From NCBI RefSeq assembly GCF_025460835.1, contig NZ_JAMXAY010000033.1, positions 1 through 58,764 on the forward strand: a DNA stretch of 58,764 nt. Reading direction: 5' to 3'. This DNA comes from Parapedobacter soli. Its GTDB lineage: Bacteria > Bacteroidota > Bacteroidia > Sphingobacteriales > Sphingobacteriaceae. Positions 9,772 through 17,282 of this stretch are shown here, piece after piece. The notes under the pieces were generated by a model. That model saw only the letters and a list, made by a program, of their open reading frames with translations. It searched no databases and was not told the DNA's origin. The position numbers and the translations under genes are program-made. Within the stretch, counting starts at the first letter, position 1, and the number at the start of each line of letters is the position of its first letter.

Positions 9772-9782
9772 TGGATTTTGTG

Positions 9783-9790
9783 TAAGTTTG
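9783..9790 (+). promoter_or_regulatory. -7 box (TAAGTTTG) of psd
   Basis: TAnnTTTG match 24 nt upstream of the psd ATG in the 43-bp gap. Confidence 0.5.
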
Positions 9791-9814
9791 TCCGTTAATT
9801 TCTAAAAAAGAAAG

Positions 9815-10474
9815 ATGACTATCCATAAAGAAGGATATACGAGCATAGCTATTGTCGCATTGGTGGTTTTCCTAGCCAATGCCGCGGTCCATTACTGGTT
9901 GTCACACAACACATTCGTGGTGTGGACAACATACGTTCTCTCATTTCTGCTAGTTGTTGCTGTTTTGCAGTTTTTCCGGAACCCCCGACGACACATTACG
10001 GCAGACGGGAATGCCATTCTTTGCCCGGCAGATGGTAGAGTGGTGGTCATAGAAGAAACGGAAGAAAGCGAATATTTCCGCGATAGGCGGGTGCAGGTAT
10101 CTATCTTCATGTCACCGGTCAATGTGCACGTCAACCGTAACCCGGTGAGCGGAAAAGTCAGCTTTTTCCGTTACCATCCGGGCAAATACCTGGTGGCCTG
10201 GCATCCCAAGTCCTCCACGCTCAACGAGCGGACGAGTATCGCCGTAAAAACTATAACCGGCGAAGAAGTCCTCTTCCGCCAAATAGCGGGAGCCATGGCC
10301 CGGCGCATAGTCTGGTACGTGGAAGAGGGAACCGAAGTAACGCAGGGTGAAGAGTTCGGGTTTATCAAATTCGGCTCCCGCGTGGACGTTTTCCTTCCGA
10401 TAGGTACAAAGATAGACGTAAATATCGGTGATAAGGTTTCCGGTGGTTTAACCGTCCTTGGCCGCTTCCGATGA
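9815..10474 (+). CDS. psd: phosphatidylserine decarboxylase, short type
   Basis: Makes phosphatidylethanolamine from phosphatidylserine at the inner membrane. Two hydrophobic segments open the protein (about 9-28 and 33-53). The self-cleavage site is FGS with Gly187-Ser188; Ser188 would become the pyruvoyl cofactor, leaving an alpha chain of about 32 residues. Length (219) fits the PSD-A class that lacks the long N-terminal extension. Other family hallmarks are DGRVV near 73 and FMSPVNVHVNRNP near 98. The histidine kinase gene starts 12 bp later, so the two are probably cotranscribed. Confidence 0.95.
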   Translation: MTIHKEGYTSIAIVALVVFLANAAVHYWLSHNTFVVWTTYVLSFLLVVAVLQFFRNPRRHITADGNAILCPADGRVVVIEETEESEYFRDRRVQVSIFMSPVNVHVNRNPVSGKVSFFRYHPGKYLVAWHPKSSTLNERTSIAVKTITGEEVLFRQIAGAMARRIVWYVEEGTEVTQGEEFGFIKFGSRVDVFLPIGTKIDVNIGDKVSGGLTVLGRFR

Positions 10475-10486
10475 TTTGTTAATGCC

Positions 10487-11524
10487 ATGAGGTTTATTCT
10501 GCTTGTTTTCATCAACGCCTGTGCTGTAGGACTGTCTATCGCCTGTGTTAATTTTTATTTCCAGCATAGTTGGCAGCATTTCCTCATTACGTTTGCCATC
10601 TCGTTTGTCATAAGCTTTCTCACGTTTTACTACCTATTCCAACGTTATATTTATGGTAAGATAAAGCTTATTTATAAGCTTGTCCATAACCTCAAACTGG
10701 GCAAAGACCTGAAAGATGCGCTGGGCGAGAAGATGAGCGATGACCCGATCAACGATGTCGAACAACAAGTGCGGGACTGGGCAAAAGAGAAGAAAAAGGA
10801 AATAGACCGACTGAAAGAGCAGGAACGGTTCCGGCGTGAATTCCTTTCCAATGTGGCCCATGAGTTTAAAACCCCACTGTTTGCGCTGCAGGGTTATGTC
10901 GATGCGCTGCAAGACGGCTTGATGCAAGACGATATCGAGATGGCAGACCAGTTTTTGAAGAAAGCATCGTCAAACCTCGACCGGCTTTCGTTTCTGGTGA
11001 AAGACTTGGATGAAATATCAAAATTGGAAAGTGGGCAGATACCAATCAACTACCAGAAGTTCGACCTGGTCATTCTGGTTAAGGAAATAATGGAGTTGAT
11101 GGAAGATAAAGCATCTGCCCATCACATCAGGTTGGTGTTTAAAGAAAAATACCATTATCCCATGATGGTAAGGGCAGACCGTGAGAAAATCCGGCAGGTA
11201 TTCGTCAACCTCGTCAGCAACGCAGTAAAATACGGGAAAAAAGGCGGACAAACCGATATAAGGATCTACGAACTTTTTGAAACGGTGTTGGTGGAGGTAA
11301 CCGATGACGGTATCGGCATCGACGAGAAAAGCCTGCCGCGGATTTTTGAACGATTCTACCGGACGGATAGAAGCCGGTCACGCAAGGTCGGCGGCTCCGG
11401 CCTAGGCCTGTCCATCGTAAAGCATATCATTGAAGCCCACCAGCAAACAATCAACGTGCGAAGCACGGAAGGAGTGGGCACCACATTCGCTTTCACATTG
11501 GAAAAAGTGAAGCCTTCCATGTAA
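10487..11524 (+). CDS. sensor histidine kinase, PhoR-like, with minimal sensor
   Basis: A 345-residue membrane kinase. Two membrane helices lie at about 3-23 and 32-52 with only a few residues between them, so there is hardly any periplasmic sensor. A coiled region (about 90-115) leads to the H-box VAHEFKTPL with His125, followed by N-box (NLVSNAVKYG), G1 (DDGIGID), F-box (FERFYR) and G2 (GGSGLGLSIV). No response regulator is adjacent; the partner must be elsewhere. Co-location with psd upstream and the phosphate uptake pair downstream, plus similarity to PhoR-type kinases, suggests a link to phosphate or envelope sensing, which is inference. Confidence 0.9.
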   Translation: MRFILLVFINACAVGLSIACVNFYFQHSWQHFLITFAISFVISFLTFYYLFQRYIYGKIKLIYKLVHNLKLGKDLKDALGEKMSDDPINDVEQQVRDWAKEKKKEIDRLKEQERFRREFLSNVAHEFKTPLFALQGYVDALQDGLMQDDIEMADQFLKKASSNLDRLSFLVKDLDEISKLESGQIPINYQKFDLVILVKEIMELMEDKASAHHIRLVFKEKYHYPMMVRADREKIRQVFVNLVSNAVKYGKKGGQTDIRIYELFETVLVEVTDDGIGIDEKSLPRIFERFYRTDRSRSRKVGGSGLGLSIVKHIIEAHQQTINVRSTEGVGTTFAFTLEKVKPSM

Positions 11525-11585
11525 CGCACCCGATGACAGGCTTAATAATGACCTGAAAGCAATAAATTCGAAAAAGAGCTGTTAA

Positions 11586-11619
11586 TTAACATTAAGTTAA
11601 CATTGGCGTTATATTTTTG
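11586..11619 (+). promoter_or_regulatory. PHO-box-like tandem repeat and -7 box of the phosphate uptake operon
   Basis: TTAACATT occurs twice in direct orientation (11586-11593 and 11597-11604), an 11-bp period, i.e. TTAACA-N5-TTAACA. A TATTTTTG -7 box (11612-11619) begins 9 nt after the second TTAACA. Both the unit and the period match PHO boxes known from PhoB/PhoP-regulated genes, and the position replaces the -33 element as in class II activation. The first ATG is 17 nt after the box. Confidence 0.6.
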
Positions 11620-11636
11620 TGCAAATATTATTGCTT

Positions 11637-12284
11637 ATGTCGCTCAATAGCATATTCCAATATTTTGTCCCGAAAGACAAAAAGTTTTTTCCCTTATTTG
11701 AACAAGCCAGCAGTAACCTTATCGAAATGGCAAAGCTATTGAAGGAGTTGGTAAACCTCACAGATTCACAAAAAAGAAAGGAAATATGCAGGAGGATTGA
11801 GGACCTGGAACACAAGGGTGACGATATCTCCCATCAAATCCACTTGGAGCTGGGGAAGAATTTCATCACACCATTTGATCGTGAGGATATCCATACGCTG
11901 ACAAGCTCCCTGGACGATGTTGCCGACTTTATACACGGGGCGTCAAACCGCATCGACCTGTATAAGGTGGAGCGGATAACGGAACCCATCATCGAAATGG
12001 CCGATTTGATTCTGGAAGCAACCGAAGATGTGGCCAAGGCAGTTCACGAACTCCGAAACCTGAAAAATATCCGGAACATCACAGATTCTTGCGTGCGCAT
12101 CAATAGTATCGAGAACAAAGCAGACTATATTTTTGACAAAGCGGTGGGTGAACTGTTCGAGTTCGAAAAAGACGCGATCGTGTTAATTAAGTACAAAGAG
12201 GTTCTATCTGCTATGGAGACCGCTACCGACAAATGTGAGGATGTGGCCAACGTATTGGAGAGTATTTTAGTGAAAAACGCCTAA
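11637..12284 (+). CDS. DUF47 / PhoU-like protein, PiT accessory
   Basis: A 215-residue all-helical cytosolic protein of the DUF47 family, which is related to PhoU and is usually encoded next to PiT phosphate permeases to modulate them. Metal-binding acidic/His motifs typical for the PhoU fold are visible (EDLEHKGDDISHQIH near 55, DREDIHTLTSSLDDVADFIHGA near 85, SIENKADYIFDKA near 150). The frame extends upstream to a GTG at 11619, but that lies inside the -7 box; the ATG at 11637 (MSLNSIFQYF) is preferred. The PiT gene follows after 20 bp, so the two form an operon under the PHO-box-like promoter. Confidence 0.92.
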   Translation: MSLNSIFQYFVPKDKKFFPLFEQASSNLIEMAKLLKELVNLTDSQKRKEICRRIEDLEHKGDDISHQIHLELGKNFITPFDREDIHTLTSSLDDVADFIHGASNRIDLYKVERITEPIIEMADLILEATEDVAKAVHELRNLKNIRNITDSCVRINSIENKADYIFDKAVGELFEFEKDAIVLIKYKEVLSAMETATDKCEDVANVLESILVKNA

Positions 12285-12304
12285 GCCATAATCCGTCAGA
12301 TTAT

Positions 12305-13315
12305 ATGATCACTACATTACTGGTCGTTGTTATTATCCTAGCTATCGCATTTGATTATATCAATGGCTTTCACGATGCGGCAAACTCTATTGCAACCATC
12401 GTGTCTACCAAGGTCCTCTCGCCATTCCAAGCCGTACTGTGGGCGGCGACCTTCAATTTTGCCGCATATTTTTATTTCACCGATCACAAGGTGGCCAATA
12501 CCATCGCCAAAACGGTCCTTGAAGAATACATCAACCTGGAAGTGATACTTGCTGGTCTGGCAGCAGCAATCGGATGGAACCTGTTCACTTGGTATTATGG
12601 AGTGCCGTCCAGCTCGTCACACACGTTGATAGGGGGCTTCGCAGGTGCGGGCATGACCCACGCATTTATTTTGGGCGATAGTGTAATCGGGGCAATCAAT
12701 TTGAATGCAACCTTAAAAATCATTTCGTTTATTGTATTGGCCCCGGCCATCGGAATGATTATCGCCATCATCATCACGCTCATCATTATTAATATATCCA
12801 AGCGGGCCAAGCCCTCCGTGGCCGAGTGGTGGTTCCGGAAGCTGCAATTGGTCTCGTCGGCAGCCCTGAGTTTCGCACACGGCGGCAACGATGCACAAAA
12901 AGTAATGGGTATTATTTTCGTGGCTATGGTTGCCGGCGGATACCTGCAGTCGGGCGACAGCATGCCCGAGTGGATACCATTGACCTGTTATTCGGCGATA
13001 GCATTGGGTACCATGAGCGGCGGATGGAAAATCGTAAAAACGATGGGCACCAAGATAACGAAAGTGAATGCGCTGGAAGGCGTAGGGGCCGAAACTGCCG
13101 GAGCAATCACATTGGGTATAACGGAACACTTCGGTATCCCCGTATCCACCACCCATACCATTACCGGTTCTATCATAGGCGTGGGCGTGGTGAAACGTGT
13201 TTCAGCAGTACGCTGGGGCGTTACCATCAGCCTGCTTTGGGCTTGGGTACTCACCATCCCAGTATCCGCGGTATTGGCTGGCATCACCTATACAATTATC
13301 CATTATCTTTTTTAA
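12305..13315 (+). CDS. pit: inorganic phosphate transporter, PiT family
   Basis: A 336-residue polytopic membrane protein of the PiT family, a cation-coupled low-affinity phosphate (or metal-phosphate) importer. Both copies of the family signature are present: GFHDAANSIATIVSTK near residue 20 and FAHGGNDAQKVMGI near residue 190, together with STTHTITGSIIGVG near 280. About ten hydrophobic helices can be counted. It is the second gene of the DUF47-PiT operon. The name 'pit' describes the family; the ion dependence cannot be read from the sequence. Confidence 0.95.
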   Translation: MITTLLVVVIILAIAFDYINGFHDAANSIATIVSTKVLSPFQAVLWAATFNFAAYFYFTDHKVANTIAKTVLEEYINLEVILAGLAAAIGWNLFTWYYGVPSSSSHTLIGGFAGAGMTHAFILGDSVIGAINLNATLKIISFIVLAPAIGMIIAIIITLIIINISKRAKPSVAEWWFRKLQLVSSAALSFAHGGNDAQKVMGIIFVAMVAGGYLQSGDSMPEWIPLTCYSAIALGTMSGGWKIVKTMGTKITKVNALEGVGAETAGAITLGITEHFGIPVSTTHTITGSIIGVGVVKRVSAVRWGVTISLLWAWVLTIPVSAVLAGITYTIIHYLF

Positions 13316-13738
13316 TTGGCACACCGGGCCACACGCCGGGGTGAAACATTAAATCTTCTTTTCCTTAGGAATGGAAGGAATTAATCTGTAGATTTACAGT
13401 CTTTTGCCAGACTGACTATAAAAATAGACATCAGGTGCTGGTGGACAAGAAAGAAATAGTTGCGCCGTTTTGTAGTCCGTGAGCCGATAAATGCGACACG
13501 TCTGCCGAAAATGGAAGTTTAGTGAAGCAACGTGATTTTTTTACAAATGGCTGATTGTTAGCGGAGTATTAGACGGCTGGCAGAAGCAGTAGGCTCTTTT
13601 TGAGTGTTTTTTTTTAGAAAATCCAAAAAAGATAAAAAACTGGAATAGTATTTGCAAATATTGCGTGAATCAAACTATTGGTTATTTTTGCGAGAAATTA
13701 GACAATTAAAAATTTTTAACCTTAAAAAAAACAAGAGT
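13316..13738 (+). other. 423-bp intergenic region upstream of ompA
   Basis: I see no gene in this stretch. It begins with a weak GC-rich inverted repeat (13321-13342) that could end the pit transcript but lacks a T-run. The middle part (13360-13620) has no motif I recognise. The last 80 bases hold the ompA promoter and an AT-rich leader (AAATTTTTAACCTT then A-rich) of about 40 nt without a Shine-Dalgarno sequence, as usual for highly expressed Bacteroidetes genes. Confidence 0.6.
13661..13690 (+). promoter_or_regulatory. ompA promoter (TTG-N19-TATTTTTG)
   Basis: A TTG at 13661-13663 and a TATTTTTG at 13683-13690 with 19 nt between them, the canonical Bacteroidetes -33/-7 arrangement. The start codon is 48 nt after the box. 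Confidence 0.65.
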
Positions 13739-15133
13739 ATGAATTATTCTACAATCAAAACGGCAGTTGCTTGCTCGCTTGTAGCGGCCTTCGGGCTCAC
13801 AGATACAGTGCAGGCACAAGAGCCGACTGTATTTGGAGGAAGATCCCAATACAGGACATGGTCTATCGGTGTGAATGGTGGTTTTACTACGCCTTCAGTA
13901 ATCATCGGTGGATCCAATGCGTTCAACCAAAAAGTAGGTTTTGGCGAGTACAAATTGCGCGAATACTACGGCATCACTGTTCGCAAGCAACTATCAAGCT
14001 GGTTTGGCTTGGAGGCTGCTGGTAACCGTGGTCGTATTTTTACCTACAACAACAACGGCGCAGCTAACACGTATTTGTATAATGCAGCTAACGGTGCTGC
14101 TGGTGCTGCAGGTTATCAGTCAGCAGAAACTTCTGTACAGTACGCTGCTAGCTTGAATGGCGTGTTCCAATTGGCCACCATCGACTTCCTGCGTCGTGAA
14201 AACGCTGTAAACTTCTACGCAAGCGTAGGTTATGGTGTAATCGCTTTCAACCCGATCGGTTATACCGATGCTGACGGTTCTTCCGGTGCTTGGGATAACA
14301 AAGGTGCTTGGGGTGAAGAATTCCCAGGTGAGCGTACTCCCGATAACTCGCGCGACTTCAAACGCGAAACTTACATTCCTGTAGGTGTTGGCGTGAAGTT
14401 CAAATTGTCTGACCGCGTTGCCCTCAACTTGGGTTATACCATGAACTTTGTTGATGACAAAGCATTATTCGGCCCAGTTGTTGACCGCGCGGCTAACGAC
14501 AAATTCTCTTACACCTATGCTGGTTTAGAATTCTCTTTGGGTTCTTCTTCAAAACCAGATTTGACCTGGCACAACCCTGTGTCTACCTTGTATGACGAGT
14601 TGAAAGATCCTTCACTGCGCAACGAGCTTGAAGCATTGAAACAACGCGTATCTACTTTGGAAGGCATTGTTGATGAGTTGAACAATGACGAAGACGGTGA
14701 CGGTGTTTCTGATCGCTTCGACAAATGCCCAGGTACGCCTGCTGGTACTCAGGTTGACGGTGCTGGTTGCCCCATCAAATTCCCTGAAGCTCAAACTAAG
14801 GCTGTTGCCGGTACTTATCCGAACATCCAGTTCGAGTTTGATAGCTCTGTGTTGAAAACCGAATCATATTCAATCCTTGATCGGTTGTCTTCTGAATTGC
14901 GCGAAAGCGGTGCAACCGTTACCTTAGACGGCCACGCTTCTGCTGAAGGTTCTGAGGCTTACAACTTGACCCTGTCAAGAGACCGTGCTAACTCAGTAAA
15001 ACAATACTTGGTTAACTCTGGCGTAGACGCAGCTAAAATCAACGTTCAGGCTTTCGGTGAATCTGCTCCGATCGCTTCTAACGCTACTGAAGAAGGCCGC
15101 GTACTTAACCGTCGTGTAGAAATCAAAAACTAA
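13739..15133 (+). CDS. OmpA-family outer-membrane protein
   Basis: A 464-residue major envelope protein. It has a signal peptide (cleaved after VQA near residue 26), an N-terminal beta-barrel (about 30-285), a short coiled linker (ELEALKQRVSTLEGIVDEL), a thrombospondin-type-3 calcium loop (DEDGDGVSDRFDKCPGTPAG) and a C-terminal peptidoglycan-binding OmpA domain (DGHASAEGSEAYNLTLSRDRA ... FGESAP ... NRRVEI). The start at 13739 is chosen because the upstream extension to 13652 crosses the promoter. Its codons are markedly biased to a few (GGT, GCT, AAC, CGT), unlike neighbours, which fits very high expression. Two strong hairpins follow it. Confidence 0.95.
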   Translation: MNYSTIKTAVACSLVAAFGLTDTVQAQEPTVFGGRSQYRTWSIGVNGGFTTPSVIIGGSNAFNQKVGFGEYKLREYYGITVRKQLSSWFGLEAAGNRGRIFTYNNNGAANTYLYNAANGAAGAAGYQSAETSVQYAASLNGVFQLATIDFLRRENAVNFYASVGYGVIAFNPIGYTDADGSSGAWDNKGAWGEEFPGERTPDNSRDFKRETYIPVGVGVKFKLSDRVALNLGYTMNFVDDKALFGPVVDRAANDKFSYTYAGLEFSLGSSSKPDLTWHNPVSTLYDELKDPSLRNELEALKQRVSTLEGIVDELNNDEDGDGVSDRFDKCPGTPAGTQVDGAGCPIKFPEAQTKAVAGTYPNIQFEFDSSVLKTESYSILDRLSSELRESGATVTLDGHASAEGSEAYNLTLSRDRANSVKQYLVNSGVDAAKINVQAFGESAPIASNATEEGRVLNRRVEIKN

Positions 15134-15158
15134 GTTTAGTTTCTAAGAAACTACCGAT

Positions 15159-15193
15159 AAAAAACGGCCAATCCATACGGATTGGCCGTTTTT
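15159..15193 (+). terminator. intrinsic terminator of ompA
   Basis: A perfect 11-bp stem (ACGGCCAATCC, 15164-15174, with its complement at 15179-15189) and a 4-nt loop, flanked by A-tract and T-tract, 30 nt after the ompA stop. The flanking A/T tracts make it work on both strands. Confidence 0.9.
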
Positions 15194-15216
15194 CTTAGTT
15201 GAAGTAAAATTTAAGT

Positions 15217-15254
15217 AAAGCGTTATGGTTACAGCAGCCCATAACGCTTTTTCT
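15217..15254 (+). terminator. second strong hairpin before surE
   Basis: A perfect 12-bp stem (AAAGCGTTATGG at 15217-15228, complement at 15239-15250) followed by TTCTTTTT, ending only 16 nt before the surE ATG. It may be a backup terminator for ompA. A near-match to a -7 box (TAACTTAG) follows at about 15258, so surE could be transcribed from just beyond it. Confidence 0.65.
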
Positions 15255-15269
15255 TTTTAACTTAGCACC

Positions 15270-16046
15270 ATGGTAAATAAAAAGCCTTCTATACTCGTGG
15301 TGAACGATGATGGCATCACGGCCCCCGGCATCAAAGTACTGATCGAAGAGATGCAGCAAATCGGTGATGTCACCGTAGTGGCACCCGAAGGGCCGCAGTC
15401 GGGCACCGGACACGCAATAACCATCGGCAAACCCCTGCGCATAGATCCCATCTACATTTACCCCGGAGTCGAAATGTATAAATGCTCGGGGACTCCCGTA
15501 GATTGTGTCAAATTAGCCGTAAATAAAGTCTTTAAAGGCAGAAAACCCGATATCTGTGTTTCCGGTATCAACCACGGCCTTAACAATTCAATCAACGTGC
15601 TCTATTCGGGTACCATGTCGGCCGCTGTGGAAGGTGCAATTGAGGATATCCCCTCAATCGGGTTCTCCTATGACGACCTGAACTACGACGCCGATTTCAC
15701 TGCCTGCCGGCCATACGTCCGGAGCATCACTAAACAGGTCCTCACCAATGGGTTGGCAAAAGGAACCCTGTTGAACGTGAATTTCCCCAAGGCCGATCGC
15801 ATAAAAGGAATAAAAATTTGTAGACAGGCCGACGCAAAATGGGCCGAGGAGTTTGACGAACGCACAGACCCAAGCAACCGCAGCTACTACTGGCTCACCG
15901 GCATATTCGAGCTGCGCGACCGTGGGGAAGATACCGATGTGTGGGCATTGCAAAATGGATACGCTTCCATCGTGCCGGTCCAGTTTGACATGACCGCCCA
16001 CCACGCTATACCCGAACTCAATTCGTGGAGCTTTGACAATAAGTAA
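15270..16046 (+). CDS. surE: 5'/3'-nucleotidase SurE
   Basis: A 258-residue metal-dependent phosphatase acting on nucleoside monophosphates, linked to stationary-phase survival. The N-terminal VVNDDGI (Asp13, Asp14), the SGTGHAITI loop, and SGINHGLN with the following YSGTMSAAVEGA are the SurE signature and provide metal and phosphate ligands. Length is normal. The next gene starts at the base after the stop codon, and mqnD follows, so surE heads a three-gene operon. Confidence 0.96.
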   Translation: MVNKKPSILVVNDDGITAPGIKVLIEEMQQIGDVTVVAPEGPQSGTGHAITIGKPLRIDPIYIYPGVEMYKCSGTPVDCVKLAVNKVFKGRKPDICVSGINHGLNNSINVLYSGTMSAAVEGAIEDIPSIGFSYDDLNYDADFTACRPYVRSITKQVLTNGLAKGTLLNVNFPKADRIKGIKICRQADAKWAEEFDERTDPSNRSYYWLTGIFELRDRGEDTDVWALQNGYASIVPVQFDMTAHHAIPELNSWSFDNK

Positions 16047-16304
16047 GTGCAGCAAAATTCATTTTTCTGGGGCGGTGTTCTGGGTGCCATCACCCCCACG
16101 GTAGCATGCCTGCTCAAAGTGTTCTCACCATTGGGCGCTACCATGCATCCGCTAAGCTTATATGTTATCGCAGCCGTCGTCAATCTGTTGCTCATCCGCT
16201 TTTTCTATCGGCGGGAGCTCGACCGGACGGCACGCGGCCTACTGTTGGTTACGTTTGTAGCCCTGTTATTTCTGATTATTCTTGATAAACCGTTGTTAGC
16301 ATGA
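16047..16304 (+). CDS. small membrane protein
   Basis: An 85-residue protein with a GTG start directly after the surE stop and a 4-bp overlap (ATGA) with mqnD. Three hydrophobic stretches (about 7-27, 34-51 and 63-82) and one basic loop (RFFYRRELDRTARG) suggest a three-helix inner-membrane protein. I do not recognise a family. Tight coupling to both neighbours argues that it is real and translated. Confidence 0.75.
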   Translation: MQQNSFFWGGVLGAITPTVACLLKVFSPLGATMHPLSLYVIAAVVNLLLIRFFYRRELDRTARGLLLVTFVALLFLIILDKPLLA

Positions 16305-17170
16305 AACTCTCGCTCGGGTTTTCCCCCTGTCCCAATGATACGTTTATTTTTGATGCGCTCATCCATCACAAAGTTGATACCGAAGGTCTCACTTTTGATG
16401 TGTACTATGAAGATGTGGAAACGCTTAACCATAAAGCGTTCAATACCGAGTTGGATATCACCAAGCTAAGCTACCACGCCTATGCCTACGCCGCAAACGA
16501 TTATGTGCTGCTCGATGCGGGCAGTGCACTAGGGTTTGGCGTTGGACCACTGCTGATCAGCAAAGACCCCGCACTTGCCAGCCAGGTGCAAGCACAAGGC
16601 AAAGGGGTATACACCGGTAAGCCGCTCACCGTGGGTATTCCGGGCCAATACACTACAGCAAACTTCCTGCTAGGGCTGGCTTTTCCGGGATTAGCCAGTA
16701 AGCAGGAGATGGTATTCTCAACAATTGAGCAGGCATTGGTCGATGGCCATATCGACCTCGGCCTCATCATCCACGAAAACCGCTTTACTTATCAGGCCAA
16801 AGGGCTGCATAAGGTCATGGACCTCGGCGATTATTGGGAGCAGACAACAGGGGCACCCATTCCCCTGGGGGGCATCGTGGCACGGCGCAAACTGCCCGAT
16901 AACATCAAGCGTAAGGTTAACCGGGTGCTACGCAAGAGCGTAGCGTTTGCCCTGGCCAATCCGCAATCCGGTATCGAGTTCATCCGTTCGCATGCGCAGG
17001 AAATGAGCGACGAGGTAATGTATAAACACATCGATTTGTATGTCAACCGGTTTTCAGTCGAACTCGGCGAAGAAGGACGCGCAGCTATATACACCCTCTT
17101 TAACAAGGCATGGGAGTTGAAGCTGGTGCCCCAGACTTCCAAAAGCTTGTTCCTAGAATCTACAATCTAA
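16301..17170 (+). CDS. mqnD: 1,4-dihydroxy-6-naphthoate synthase (futalosine menaquinone pathway)
   Basis: A 289-residue protein of the MqnA/MqnD family (periplasmic-binding-protein fold, cytosolic). The opening SPCPNDTFIFDALIH and the later GSALGFGVGPLL and DLGLIIHENRFTY are characteristic of MqnD, which converts cyclic dehypoxanthinyl-futalosine to dihydroxynaphthoate. Its presence indicates menaquinone made by the futalosine route. Starts with an ATGA overlap with the small membrane gene. The last codons (ESTI) lie in a run of degenerate 7-bp repeats that continues into the intergenic region. Confidence 0.92.
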   Translation: MKLSLGFSPCPNDTFIFDALIHHKVDTEGLTFDVYYEDVETLNHKAFNTELDITKLSYHAYAYAANDYVLLDAGSALGFGVGPLLISKDPALASQVQAQGKGVYTGKPLTVGIPGQYTTANFLLGLAFPGLASKQEMVFSTIEQALVDGHIDLGLIIHENRFTYQAKGLHKVMDLGDYWEQTTGAPIPLGGIVARRKLPDNIKRKVNRVLRKSVAFALANPQSGIEFIRSHAQEMSDEVMYKHIDLYVNRFSVELGEEGRAAIYTLFNKAWELKLVPQTSKSLFLESTI

Positions 17171-17189
17171 CCCCTGCAATCTAAAATGT
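17155..17189 (+). repeat. degenerate 7-bp repeats at the mqnD 3' end
   Basis: Successive heptamers AGAATCT, ACAATCT, AACCCCT, GCAATCT, AAAATGT share the pattern nnAATCT in three of five units. The first two encode the end of mqnD. Confidence 0.45.
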
Positions 17190-17195
17190 AATGAC

Positions 17196-17203
17196 TAACT
17201 TTG
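17196..17203 (+). promoter_or_regulatory. -7 box (TAACTTTG) of secA
   Basis: TAnnTTTG match 79 nt upstream of the secA ATG. The predicted leader contains a short inverted repeat (GTCATT at 17240-17245, AATGAC at 17252-17257) near the start codon. Confidence 0.5.
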
Positions 17204-17282
17204 CCCAGTATGCCATATTGGCGGAGATGGGTTTTTGGTGTCATTATTGACAATGACGTGTGTCAGAAATAAACAATAGCAG

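Noticed and set aside
12826-13344. A 172-codon plus-strand frame inside pit
   Set aside because: It is out of frame with the strongly conserved PiT permease, rich in His/Arg from shifted codons, and has no start signal.
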